From Clostridia bacterium (GTDB lineage Bacteria; Bacillota; Clostridia; Oscillospirales; Acutalibacteraceae), in NCBI GenBank assembly GCA_900771185.1, contig CAAGND010000154.1, forward strand, positions 1 to 14,641: 14,641 nucleotides of DNA. The letters run 5' to 3'. The notes under the pieces are model-generated. The model searched no databases, was not told where the DNA came from, and saw only the letters and a program-made list of their open reading frames with translations. How positions within the stretch are numbered: position 1 is the stretch's first letter; each line of letters begins with the position of its first letter. The translations under genes were made by a program, and so were the position numbers. Below, piece by piece: positions 8,583 through 14,641 of this stretch.

Positions 8583-10958
8583 ATGGACAAATTTGCCAGA
8601 TTCAGATTTCAGCCTTGCATTCCGCTCGGCGAAGACGGGCGCTGTGTTACTGCATCCGCAAAGCACATCAAACTTTCAAGAGAGGCCGCATCAGAAGGCA
8701 TGGTTCTTTTGAAAAACGAGAATAACGCATTACCGTTGAAAAAAGGCACAAGGGTTGCCCTTTTCGGCAAAGCCACTATCGAATACATAAAGGGAGGCGG
8801 CGGAAGCGGCGATGTTTACACGCCGTATATCCGCAACATATTTGACGGCTTCAAAGAGAAGGAAAACGAAGGAAAAGTTTCCGTCTATATGCCGCTTGTT
8901 GACTTCTACAGGGAATATGTTGAAGCTGAAAGCGTAAACATTCCCACTCAGGCACAGATAAACGCCACATGGGATATCGTCAACGCCATGGAGTTCTGCA
9001 AAAAACGTGACGACATGACCTATGACACCTTTGCGAGCATGCACGTCAAAGAGCCTGAAGTTCCCGACAGCATTATAAAATCCGCAGCCGACTGGGCTGA
9101 CACGGCGGTTATCACCATAAGCCGCTTTTCCGCTGAGGGCGTTGACCGCAGACCGATAGACGGCGACTACTACCTTTCGGATATTGAAAAGAACCTTATA
9201 GACAAAGCCGGCAAGCTTTTCAAGAAAGTTATCGTCGTAATAAACTCCGGCGCGGTCATTGACTGCGAATATCTCGCTGAGAAAAAGGAAGTTGCAGCCG
9301 TGCTTTTCGGCTGGCAGGGCGGTCTTGAGGGCGGTGCCGCAATAGCTGACGTGCTCTGCGGGGACGTCAACCCCTCGGGCAAGCTTGTTGATACCATTGC
9401 GAAATCCTATGATTATTATCCCTGCAAGGATGATTTTTGGGAGTGCTTTGACCATCTTGACTACTCCGACGACATCTATGTCGGCTACCGATATTTTGAG
9501 ACTATACCCGGCGCAAAAAGTCAGGTCCGTTATCCGTTCGGGTTCGGTCTTTCATACACAAGCTTTGCTCTGAGCAGCAGGGTATGCTGTGAGAGCGACG
9601 GCAGGATAATCGCTGTCGTGAATGTCACCAACACAGGCAAGGTTTCAGGCAAAGAGGTAATCCAGCTTTATTACAGCGCTCCGCAGGGTAAGCTCGGCAA
9701 GCCGTCGAGGGTGCTTGCCGCTTTCAAAAAGACTTCCCTTCTCGCGCCCGGCGAATCGGAAATAGTGACTTTGAGCTTCGACTTAAACAACATGGCAAGC
9801 TTTGACGATCTCGGCAAAATCAGCAAAGCCGCATATGTGCTTGAGGCGGGCAGCTATGAATTCTATCTCGGCACATCGGTCAGAGACGCTCAGAAGCTCG
9901 ACTATGAATATACCGTTTCCGATGACAGAGTGACAGATCAGCTTTCAAGCCGATGCAGACCCTTCAAGCTCGAAAAACGCATGCTTTCAGACGGTAGCTT
10001 CGAGAAGCTTCCCACCGGAGAAGAGAGCTATTGCTGCGGAACAAACTCCCCTTCGGGCGCACAGGCTCCTGAGGAGACAGTTAAGTTTGACAGGGTCGGA
10101 ACAGACATCACAATGGATGAGTTTGTGGCACAGTTCACACTTGAGGAGCTGATGGATTTTGTCGGCGGTCATGCGCCGACGGGTGTTGCCAACACAGGCT
10201 GTCTCGGCGGGCTGCCGCGCCTTTCCGTTCCCGCAATGCCCACAGCTGACGGCCCCGCAGGGCTGAGACTCGATGAGTCAACAGGCATTCCCACCACAGC
10301 CTGGCCTTGCGCAACTCTGCTTGCGTGCTGCTGGAATCCCGAGCTGGTTTACAGAGTCGGAGCCGCAGGCGGCGCTGAGGTCAGAGAGAACAACATCGCC
10401 GTTTGGCTCACCCCCGCCCTCAACATTCACAGGGATCCGCTGTGCGGAAGAAACTTTGAATACTATTCCGAAGATCCGCTGGTGGCAGGCAAATCCGCCG
10501 CGGCGGCAATCAAGGGAATTCAGTCACAAAAAGTCTCTGTTGCAATGAAGCATTTCGCATGCAACAACAAGGAGGCTAACCGCCACAACTGCGATTCAAG
10601 AATTTCCGAGAGAGCGCTGCGTGAAATCTATCTCAAAGGATTTGAGACTGCCGTCAAAGAGGCTGACCCATGGACAATTATGTCTTCCTATAACCTCATC
10701 AACGGGCAGCACACCTCCGAGAGCTATGACCTTCTCACCGCCATACTCAGAGACGAATGGGGCTTCAGGGGCATGGTGACAACGGACTGGGCTGTCAACA
10801 GCAGTCACGCCAAAGAAATCAAGGCTGGCAACGACATGAAGATGCACATGGGATATCCCGAACAGCTTAAAGCAGCCTATGACAAGGGCGAGCTTGCCAG
10901 AGCTGACCTGGAGGTTTGCGTAAAGCGCATACTTGAAATGTTTATGAAACTGGCATAA
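8583..10958 (+). CDS. Glycoside hydrolase family 3 protein (beta-glucosidase-like), reversed domain order
   Basis: This 791-residue enzyme is predicted to remove beta-linked glucose, or a similar sugar, from the non-reducing end of oligosaccharides or glycosides by a retaining mechanism. The usual GH3 domain order is reversed. The alpha/beta sandwich comes first (about residues 28-330, beginning LSREAASEGMVLLKNE). A fibronectin-III-like domain follows (about 340-440, VTNTGKVSGKEVIQLYY), then a variable linker (about 445-510), and the TIM barrel is last (about 515-791). The nucleophile is Asp735 in TTDWA. The likely acid/base is Glu185 in SAEGVDR. Substrate-pocket motifs include TADGPAG (554-560, Asp556), GRNFEYYSEDP (622-632) and KHF (656-658). 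There is no signal peptide, so it probably acts on imported cellodextrins or plant glycosides. The same order is known from Ruminococcus albus and Butyrivibrio beta-glucosidases. Specificity, for example glucosidase versus xylosidase, is not certain. Confidence 0.94.
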   Translation: MDKFARFRFQPCIPLGEDGRCVTASAKHIKLSREAASEGMVLLKNENNALPLKKGTRVALFGKATIEYIKGGGGSGDVYTPYIRNIFDGFKEKENEGKVSVYMPLVDFYREYVEAESVNIPTQAQINATWDIVNAMEFCKKRDDMTYDTFASMHVKEPEVPDSIIKSAADWADTAVITISRFSAEGVDRRPIDGDYYLSDIEKNLIDKAGKLFKKVIVVINSGAVIDCEYLAEKKEVAAVLFGWQGGLEGGAAIADVLCGDVNPSGKLVDTIAKSYDYYPCKDDFWECFDHLDYSDDIYVGYRYFETIPGAKSQVRYPFGFGLSYTSFALSSRVCCESDGRIIAVVNVTNTGKVSGKEVIQLYYSAPQGKLGKPSRVLAAFKKTSLLAPGESEIVTLSFDLNNMASFDDLGKISKAAYVLEAGSYEFYLGTSVRDAQKLDYEYTVSDDRVTDQLSSRCRPFKLEKRMLSDGSFEKLPTGEESYCCGTNSPSGAQAPEETVKFDRVGTDITMDEFVAQFTLEELMDFVGGHAPTGVANTGCLGGLPRLSVPAMPTADGPAGLRLDESTGIPTTAWPCATLLACCWNPELVYRVGAAGGAEVRENNIAVWLTPALNIHRDPLCGRNFEYYSEDPLVAGKSAAAAIKGIQSQKVSVAMKHFACNNKEANRHNCDSRISERALREIYLKGFETAVKEADPWTIMSSYNLINGQHTSESYDLLTAILRDEWGFRGMVTTDWAVNSSHAKEIKAGNDMKMHMGYPEQLKAAYDKGELARADLEVCVKRILEMFMKLA

Positions 10959-10969
10959 AAGTCAGACAA

Positions 10970-11005
10970 AAAACTGCGGACGAAAACCAATTCGTCCGCA
11001 GTTTT
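10970..11005. terminator. Bidirectional rho-independent terminator between GH3 gene and rpoD
   Basis: A perfect 15-bp inverted repeat (AAAACTGCGGACGAA at 10970-10984 with its complement at 10991-11005) encloses a 6-base loop. T-rich tails occur on both strands. It begins 11 bp after the GH3 stop and ends 11 bp before the rpoD stop, so it can end transcription from both convergent genes. Confidence 0.92.
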
Positions 11006-11016
11006 GTTATGCTGTC

Positions 11017-12114
11017 TTACTCAACGTAATCCTTGAGTTTTTTGCTCCTTGTCGGGTGGCGAAGCTTACGCAGAGCCTTCGCCTCTATCTGGCGGATGCG
11101 CTCACGGGTGACGTTGAACTCCTTGCCGACCTCCTCAAGAGTGTGCGGATGGCCGTCAATAAGCCCGAAGCGCATTGAGAGCACCTTCTCCTCACGGGGA
11201 GTGAGCGTTTTGAGCACATGGGCAAGCTCCTCCTTGAGAAGCGTCGCGGAGGCGGCGTCAGCCGGGGCGGGAGCATCGTCATCGGGAATGAAGTCGCCGA
11301 GATGGCTATCCTCCTCCTCGCCTATGGGCGTTTCGAGTGAGACGGGCTCCTGCGCCACGCGCAGAATCTCACGCACCTTTTCAACCGGCATATCCAGCAC
11401 TTCCGCTATCTCCTCGGCGCTCGGGTCTCTGCCGTTCTTGTGGAGAAGCTGGCTGTTGGTCTTTTTGACCTTGTTTATAGTCTCAACCATATGGACGGGA
11501 ATTCTTATCGTCCTCGCCTGGTCGGCTATGGCTCTGGTTATTGCCTGACGAATCCACCATGTGGCATAGGTCGAGAACTTGAAGCCCTTTGTATAGTCAA
11601 ATTTGTCAACCGCCTTGATAAGTCCGAGGTTACCCTCCTGAATAAGATCGAGGAACTGCATTCCTCTGCCCACATAGCGCTTTGCTATGCTGACGACAAG
11701 GCGGAGGTTCGCTTCAGTCAGTCTGCGTTTTGCGGCGGGGTCATCGTCCCCTATTCTTATCGCAAGCTCGATCTCCTCCTCCGGAGTCAGCAGCGGCACC
11801 TTGCCTATCTCCTTGAGATACACCTTGACGGGGTCATCGATAGTCGCATTCTTGTCGTCCACAACAACGGTGTCCGCCGCAGTCTTGGGAGTATCGCCCA
11901 AATCAAAGTTCACATCGTCCACATCCAGCAGGGACAGGTCATCGATAATCTCGATATTCTGAGCCTCAATCGTCTCATAGAGCTTGTCCAGCTCCTCAAT
12001 ATCAAGATCCATATCAACTATGACCGCGTCTATCTCCTGGGTGGTCAGCTTTCCGGACGCCTTGCCCTTTTCGAGCAGTGCCTTCATCGCCGGTCTCTTT
12101 TCAATACCATCCAT
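11017..12114 (-). CDS. rpoD: RNA polymerase primary sigma factor (SigA/RpoD)
   Basis: This 365-residue protein is the housekeeping sigma factor that guides RNA polymerase to -35/-10 promoters. Its length matches B. subtilis SigA (371 residues). A short region 1.1-like helical domain (residues 7-58) is followed by an acidic linker (59-90), then region 1.2 (DDPVKVYLKEIGKVPLLTPEE, 93-113). Region 2 spans about 128-206, with the -10-recognition helix FSTYATWWIRQAITRAIADQ (180-199). Region 3 covers about 207-270, and region 4.2 has the helix-turn-helix TLEEVGKEFNVTRERIRQIE (325-344) that reads the -35 box. The ATG at 12114 has AAGGAG 12 nt upstream, slightly long spacing. It lies 93 bp after dnaG, the classical operon partner. 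Its targets plausibly include the promoters called in this window. Confidence 0.97.
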   Translation of the reverse strand: MDGIEKRPAMKALLEKGKASGKLTTQEIDAVIVDMDLDIEELDKLYETIEAQNIEIIDDLSLLDVDDVNFDLGDTPKTAADTVVVDDKNATIDDPVKVYLKEIGKVPLLTPEEEIELAIRIGDDDPAAKRRLTEANLRLVVSIAKRYVGRGMQFLDLIQEGNLGLIKAVDKFDYTKGFKFSTYATWWIRQAITRAIADQARTIRIPVHMVETINKVKKTNSQLLHKNGRDPSAEEIAEVLDMPVEKVREILRVAQEPVSLETPIGEEEDSHLGDFIPDDDAPAPADAASATLLKEELAHVLKTLTPREEKVLSMRFGLIDGHPHTLEEVGKEFNVTRERIRQIEAKALRKLRHPTRSKKLKDYVE

Positions 12115-12138
12115 ATACTTCTCTGTCTCCTTCTCTTT

Positions 12139-12180
12139 AGTAACCGCTGATTAAATTGGAGTTGATTATCAATGGTTACT
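12139..12180 (-). promoter_or_regulatory. Inverted repeat in the dnaG-rpoD gap
   Basis: AGTAACC (12139-12145) and GGTTACT (12174-12180) form a perfect 7-bp dyad around a 28-base interior. The interior contains a small palindrome TTGAT-A-ATCAA overlapping its end. The structure sits 6 bp upstream of the rpoD ribosome-binding site (complement at 12127-12132). It may be an RNA stem affecting rpoD translation or processing of the dnaG-rpoD transcript. It could also be chance. Confidence 0.35.
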
Positions 12181-12207
12181 TTATGTCAAAAACGGCATGT
12201 CCCGCTA

Positions 12208-13971
12208 TCAGTCCACATCCGTATTTTGTCTGAATAGCTTTGCAAAGTCATCATCGCTGAGCTCCGACGCTTTTATGTCCTCCGGTCTATTTTTTTCCAT
12301 TTTGAGTATCTTTATGCAATCCATGCACTCCTCAACCGTGTTTCGCATCTGCGAGGACTGCCTGAAAAGCCTTGTCACCTCGTCCATCTCGTCCGGAGTA
12401 AACGACGATGAGAGGAAAAACGGCTCGGCACTGCCGCCCTGCGACACGCGGTCAGTCACCACGGTGAATATCCGTCTGTTGAGCGCTGTGACAAAATCAT
12501 CGGGCGAAATCTCATCTTTGAGCTTTTGATAGAAATCCGGGTTACGCATGAGTGAGGCTATTATCGTCTCCTCCGCCTTGGCCGCCCGCAGATTCGCCGA
12601 ACGCTCGGGATTCTTTGAGGAAGCGCCGTTCATAAGCATGCGCTGCTGCTCACGCTCACGCTCCGCTTTCCTGCGCCGGACGAAGTTCTCGCGCCTGTAT
12701 TTCACCTGCGCCGTCAGCGCGGTCTTGTCCACATCAAGCTCACGGGCAAGACGAGAGGCATATATATCAACCTCTATCGGGCTGCTGAGCTCCGCCAGAA
12801 TATCCGCCGCAAGGGACAGGAATTTCAGCTTGCCATCGTCTGAGGAGATGTCGATACCCTCCCGCGCACGAAGTATTCTGTACTCCGTATCATTGGCGGC
12901 GCCCTCGATTATATCACGGAACCGCTGTGCGCCGTACTTTCTGATTATCTCATCCGGGTCCTTGCCGCCGCTGAGTCTCAGCACCCGAACCTCCAGCCCG
13001 GTTGATGAAAATATATTGATTGCCCTTGCCGTCGCCTTCTGACCCGCCTCGTCCGAGTCATATGAGATGAGAACCTCTTTGGCGTAGCGCGAGAGCAGAT
13101 TTGCCTGCTCCTTGGTCAGCGCAGTGCCCAGGCACGCAACCGCGTTGGTAAAACCCGCCTGATGGAGAGCGATAACATCCATATAGCCCTCGGCGACTAT
13201 GAGCTTTCCGTCATTGCCGTTTTTGGCAAAATTCAGCGCAAAAACTCCGTTGCTCTTTTTATAGACAAGCGTATCTGAGGTGTTTATGTATTTGGGCTTT
13301 GAGTCATCCATGACCCTGCCGCCGAAAGCGATGACATTGCCGCGCGGATCGATTATAGGAAACATTATGCGGTTTCGGAAATTGTCGTAATAATTTACTT
13401 TTCCGTTCTTTTCACTGCGGCGCAGCAGATTCGCGCTCTCCAGCAGAGTATCGTCAAATCCCTTTTGGTTGAGATGATTTTTAAGAGCGCGCCAGCCGTC
13501 AGGCGCATAGCCCAAACCGAAATGGCGTATTGTTTCAACCGTCAGCCCACGGCCGAGGAAATAGTCGAGAGCTTCACGCCCCCGCTCGCTCATAAGCTCA
13601 GCATGAAAAAACTTTGCCGCCGCACGGTTTGCCTCCAGCACCGCGGTGCGCTGCTTTGCCATGCTGTCATCAAAACCGTCCTCCGGCAGAGCCATACCGG
13701 CTCTGTCCGCAAGCATTTTGACCGCTTCGAGATAATCAAGATTCTCTATACGTCTGACAAAGGTTATAACATCGCCGCCGACACCGCAGCCGAAGCAGTA
13801 AAAGCTGTCGTTTTCAGGATAAACGGTGAAGGACGGAGTTTTTTCATTGTGGAACGGGCAGAGACCCACAAGATTTTTTCCTCTGCGCCTTAAATTGACA
13901 TAGGGAGAAATCACGCTCTCAATATCAACACGTGAGCGCAGCTCCTCAAGGAAGCTGTCACTGAGTCTCAT
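12208..13971 (-). CDS. dnaG: DNA primase
   Basis: This primase makes the RNA primers for Okazaki fragments and leading-strand initiation, working with the DnaB helicase. The start chosen is the ATG at 13971 (587 residues, MRLSDSFLEELRSRVDI), the family's usual N-terminus, with AAAGGA 10 nt upstream at 13982-13987. The in-frame ATG at 14007 would add 12 residues and lacks a ribosome-binding site. The CHC2 zinc ribbon uses Cys38, His41, Cys59 and Cys62. The catalytic core contains the TOPRIM fold with Glu261 (EGYMD) and the acidic pair Asp305/Asp307 (YDSDEAG). The C-terminal part, from about residue 460, is helical as expected for the DnaB-binding domain. A charged, Arg/Glu-rich stretch (about 427-445) links the two. 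It lies immediately upstream of rpoD. Confidence 0.97.
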   Translation of the reverse strand: MRLSDSFLEELRSRVDIESVISPYVNLRRRGKNLVGLCPFHNEKTPSFTVYPENDSFYCFGCGVGGDVITFVRRIENLDYLEAVKMLADRAGMALPEDGFDDSMAKQRTAVLEANRAAAKFFHAELMSERGREALDYFLGRGLTVETIRHFGLGYAPDGWRALKNHLNQKGFDDTLLESANLLRRSEKNGKVNYYDNFRNRIMFPIIDPRGNVIAFGGRVMDDSKPKYINTSDTLVYKKSNGVFALNFAKNGNDGKLIVAEGYMDVIALHQAGFTNAVACLGTALTKEQANLLSRYAKEVLISYDSDEAGQKATARAINIFSSTGLEVRVLRLSGGKDPDEIIRKYGAQRFRDIIEGAANDTEYRILRAREGIDISSDDGKLKFLSLAADILAELSSPIEVDIYASRLARELDVDKTALTAQVKYRRENFVRRRKAEREREQQRMLMNGASSKNPERSANLRAAKAEETIIASLMRNPDFYQKLKDEISPDDFVTALNRRIFTVVTDRVSQGGSAEPFFLSSSFTPDEMDEVTRLFRQSSQMRNTVEECMDCIKILKMEKNRPEDIKASELSDDDFAKLFRQNTDVD

Positions 13972-14158
13972 TGTTCCACCGTCCTTTCGCCCGAAAATGC
14001 CTTTCATCTATGTTATACGCAGAAAATCCCCGTTTCCCTGCAAAAAAGTTAAAAATTTTTTGATGTGTCTGCAATCGGAGTATCGCCGTTTGTGCCGCGG
14101 CTTGTGGGAGTTGGTTACTCGGTATTGGCAGTTCAGCTATGTGCATTGTATAAAACGA

Positions 14159-14239
14159 TGTCATTCTGGGGAACGCAGTGACGAAGAATCTTTGATTTTT
14201 GGGGACGTTAAAAGATTCTTCGCTGCGCTCAGAATGACA
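14159..14239. repeat. Hairpin MITE-like interspersed repeat
   Basis: This 81-bp element has long imperfect terminal inverted repeats. TGTCATTCTG (14159-14168) matches CAGAATGACA (14230-14239) perfectly, and CGAAGAATCTTT (14182-14193) matches AAAGATTCTTCG (14211-14222) perfectly. Between these blocks the left arm carries six extra bases. The loop is 17 bases. From memory, closely similar hairpins are scattered through many gut Clostridia genomes, so it is probably a non-autonomous mobile or REP-like repeat. No target-site duplication is evident. A T-run at 14243-14247 follows on the plus strand, so it could also act as a terminator. Confidence 0.8.
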
Positions 14240-14263
14240 GACTTTTTATTGCGCGGGTTTGGT

Positions 14264-14287
14264 GGGTGATTCGTGATGAGCCCCTAC
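14264..14287 (+). repeat. Palindromic CCCTAC module, copy 1
   Basis: This 24-bp unit begins GGGTGATTCGTGA and ends CCCCTAC. It matches the unit at 14502-14525 at 19 of 24 positions, in the same orientation. Its internal palindrome is degraded compared with that copy. Confidence 0.55.
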
Positions 14288-14322
14288 GGGGTCTGATGGT
14301 TGTTTTTAGGTCGATTTTCGGC

Positions 14323-14345
14323 AGGCGAACGCAGTTCATCCCTAC
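14323..14345 (+). repeat. Palindromic CCCTAC module, diverged copy 2
   Basis: This 23-bp unit has the same plan as its neighbours with different palindrome bases: AGGC, then GAAC-gca-GTTC, then ATCCCTAC. It directly abuts a heptamer array at 14346. Confidence 0.45.
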
Positions 14346-14373
14346 CGCCTTACACCTAGCGCCTACTGCCTAA
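14346..14373 (+). repeat. Degenerate 7-bp tandem array 1
   Basis: Four consecutive heptamers are seen: CGCCTTA, CACCTAG, CGCCTAC, TGCCTAA. The core CCT is kept in every unit and the outer positions vary. Confidence 0.55.
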
Positions 14374-14404
14374 ATCGGAGCCCCTCCCCTACGCGCGAAT
14401 ATTA

Positions 14405-14439
14405 AACTCATCGTCTAACGTCTAAAATCTGATGTCTGT
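14405..14439 (+). repeat. Degenerate 7-bp tandem array 2
   Basis: Five heptamers are in phase: AACTCAT, CGTCTAA, CGTCTAA, AATCTGA, TGTCTGT. Two adjacent units are identical. The consensus is CGTCTAA, which differs from array 1 mainly by C to T at the third position. Confidence 0.55.
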
Positions 14440-14445
14440 TCGACA

Positions 14446-14494
14446 CCTCATCCGTCACGGCTGTGCCGTGCCACCTTCCCCTCAAGGGGAAGGC
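14446..14494. repeat. Double-hairpin intergenic repeat
   Basis: Two adjacent perfect hairpins are seen: CACGGC-tgt-GCCGTG (14456-14470) and CCTTCCCC-tcaa-GGGGAAGG (14474-14493). They are preceded by CCTCATCCGT. From memory, this CCTCATCCGTC...CCTTCCCCTCAAGGGGAAGG arrangement recurs in intergenic DNA of Clostridia, with the first stem varying. It is likely a REP-like or MITE-like element. Copy number in this genome cannot be judged from one window. Confidence 0.7.
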
Positions 14495-14501
14495 TTAGAG
14501 C

Positions 14502-14525
14502 GGGCGATTCGTGAATCGTCCCTAC
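14502..14525 (+). repeat. Palindromic CCCTAC module, copy 3
   Basis: This is the most regular copy: GGGC, then the palindrome GATTC-gt-GAATC, then GTCCCTAC. It starts 8 bp after the double-hairpin repeat and is followed at 14533 by another heptamer array, the same order seen for copy 2 and array 1. Confidence 0.6.
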
Positions 14526-14532
14526 AGGTTGA

Positions 14533-14574
14533 TGTCTTACATTTAAAATTCGACAGTTCACGTTGAAAATATCA
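14533..14574 (+). repeat. Degenerate 7-bp tandem array 3
   Basis: Six heptamers can be read: TGTCTTA, CATTTAA, AATTCGA, CAGTTCA, CGTTGAA, AATATCA. They are more diverged and A/T-richer than arrays 1 and 2. The phase is supported mainly by A at the seventh position of every unit. Confidence 0.4.
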
Positions 14575-14591
14575 ATCGTTCTTCCTGAGCA

Positions 14592-14632
14592 TTTTCTTTT
14601 GATGTGCAAAAGAAAACGCTCGCAAAAGAAAA
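14592..14632. repeat. A/T-rich inverted plus direct repeat
   Basis: TTTTCTTTTG (14592-14601) is a perfect inverted repeat of CAAAAGAAAA (14607-14616) with a 5-base spacer. A second direct copy, CAAAAGAAAA, follows at 14623-14632, 16 bp further along. The element may continue beyond the window edge. Confidence 0.6.
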
Positions 14633-14641
14633 GCACACGAG

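Larger units (their letters stand above)
13972..14641. other. Gene-free, repeat-rich intergenic region
   Basis: No credible coding region is seen in these 670 bp. Short frames here lack ribosome-binding sites and recognisable protein content, and they run across the repeats. Near dnaG there is a possible leftward -10 box TATAAC (complement at 14012-14017) without a convincing -35. From 14159 onward the stretch is a mosaic of a hairpin repeat, CCCTAC-ending palindromic modules, degenerate 7-bp arrays and an A/T-rich inverted repeat, each listed separately. Confidence 0.8.

Noticed and set aside
8730..9455. 241-residue open frame on the minus strand opposite the GH3 gene
   Set aside because: The sense frame has clear GH3 motifs throughout; the antisense frame shows none.
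11440..12150. 236-residue open frame on the plus strand opposite rpoD
   Set aside because: It is a shadow of rpoD codons, and no domain or ribosome-binding site supports it.
13972..14007. Upstream in-frame start adding 12 residues to DnaG
   Set aside because: The family N-terminus begins at MRLSDSF, and a good ribosome-binding site precedes the ATG at 13971 but not the one at 14007.
14041..14158. Possible tRNA or small RNA gene near dnaG
   Set aside because: Only weak local pairing (GAGTA/TACTC) is visible; no cloverleaf or promoter-terminator pair could be built.
14264..14525. CRISPR array
   Set aside because: The similar units are only three, unequal in sequence, irregularly spaced, and there are no cas genes nearby.
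14448..14636. 62-residue minus-strand frame in the repeat region
   Set aside because: It runs across hairpin repeats and degenerate heptamers, with no ribosome-binding site or domain.

Overview
The window looks like chromosomal DNA from an uncultured or gut-type member of the Clostridia (Oscillospiraceae/Ruminococcaceae-like). The grounds are Firmicutes-style RNA polymerase subunits, a dnaG-rpoD pair, a reversed-domain GH3 beta-glucosidase of the kind known from Ruminococcus and Butyrivibrio, moderate GC, and an intergenic region full of short palindromic repeats. This placement is inferred from the sequence alone; no database was searched.

Layout from left to right: (1) 1-3523, minus strand, rpoC (RNA polymerase beta'), missing only its extreme C-terminus at the window edge. 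(2) 3566-7333, minus strand, rpoB (beta subunit), 42 bp upstream of rpoC in one operon. (3) 7334-7609, a regulatory gap with a near-consensus sigma-A promoter reading leftward into rpoB and one or two weaker promoters reading rightward. (4) 7610-8443, plus strand, a patatin-like serine lipase, followed by a GC hairpin. (5) 8583-10958, plus strand, a cytoplasmic GH3 glycosidase with its own strong promoter. (6) 10970-11005, a long bidirectional terminator between convergent genes. (7) 11017-12114 rpoD (primary sigma factor) and 12208-13971 dnaG (primase), minus strand, a classical macromolecular-synthesis pair. (8) 13972-14641, about 670 bp with no credible gene, holding a hairpin MITE-like repeat, palindromic modules ending in CCCTAC, arrays of degenerate 7-bp units and an A/T-rich inverted repeat.

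Functionally, all four minus-strand genes belong to the core transcription/replication machinery (beta, beta', sigma and primase). The two plus-strand genes are accessory metabolic enzymes set between the two core units. rpoB is not preceded by rplJ/rplL, so it relies on its own promoter. That promoter appears to face the patatin promoter, so the two 5' leaders would overlap.

I found no convincing evidence of a wholly new multi-gene system. The points most worth following are the face-to-face promoter arrangement at rpoB, the acidic RpoB tail with three DIF motifs, and the degenerate heptamer arrays in the repeat-rich gap.
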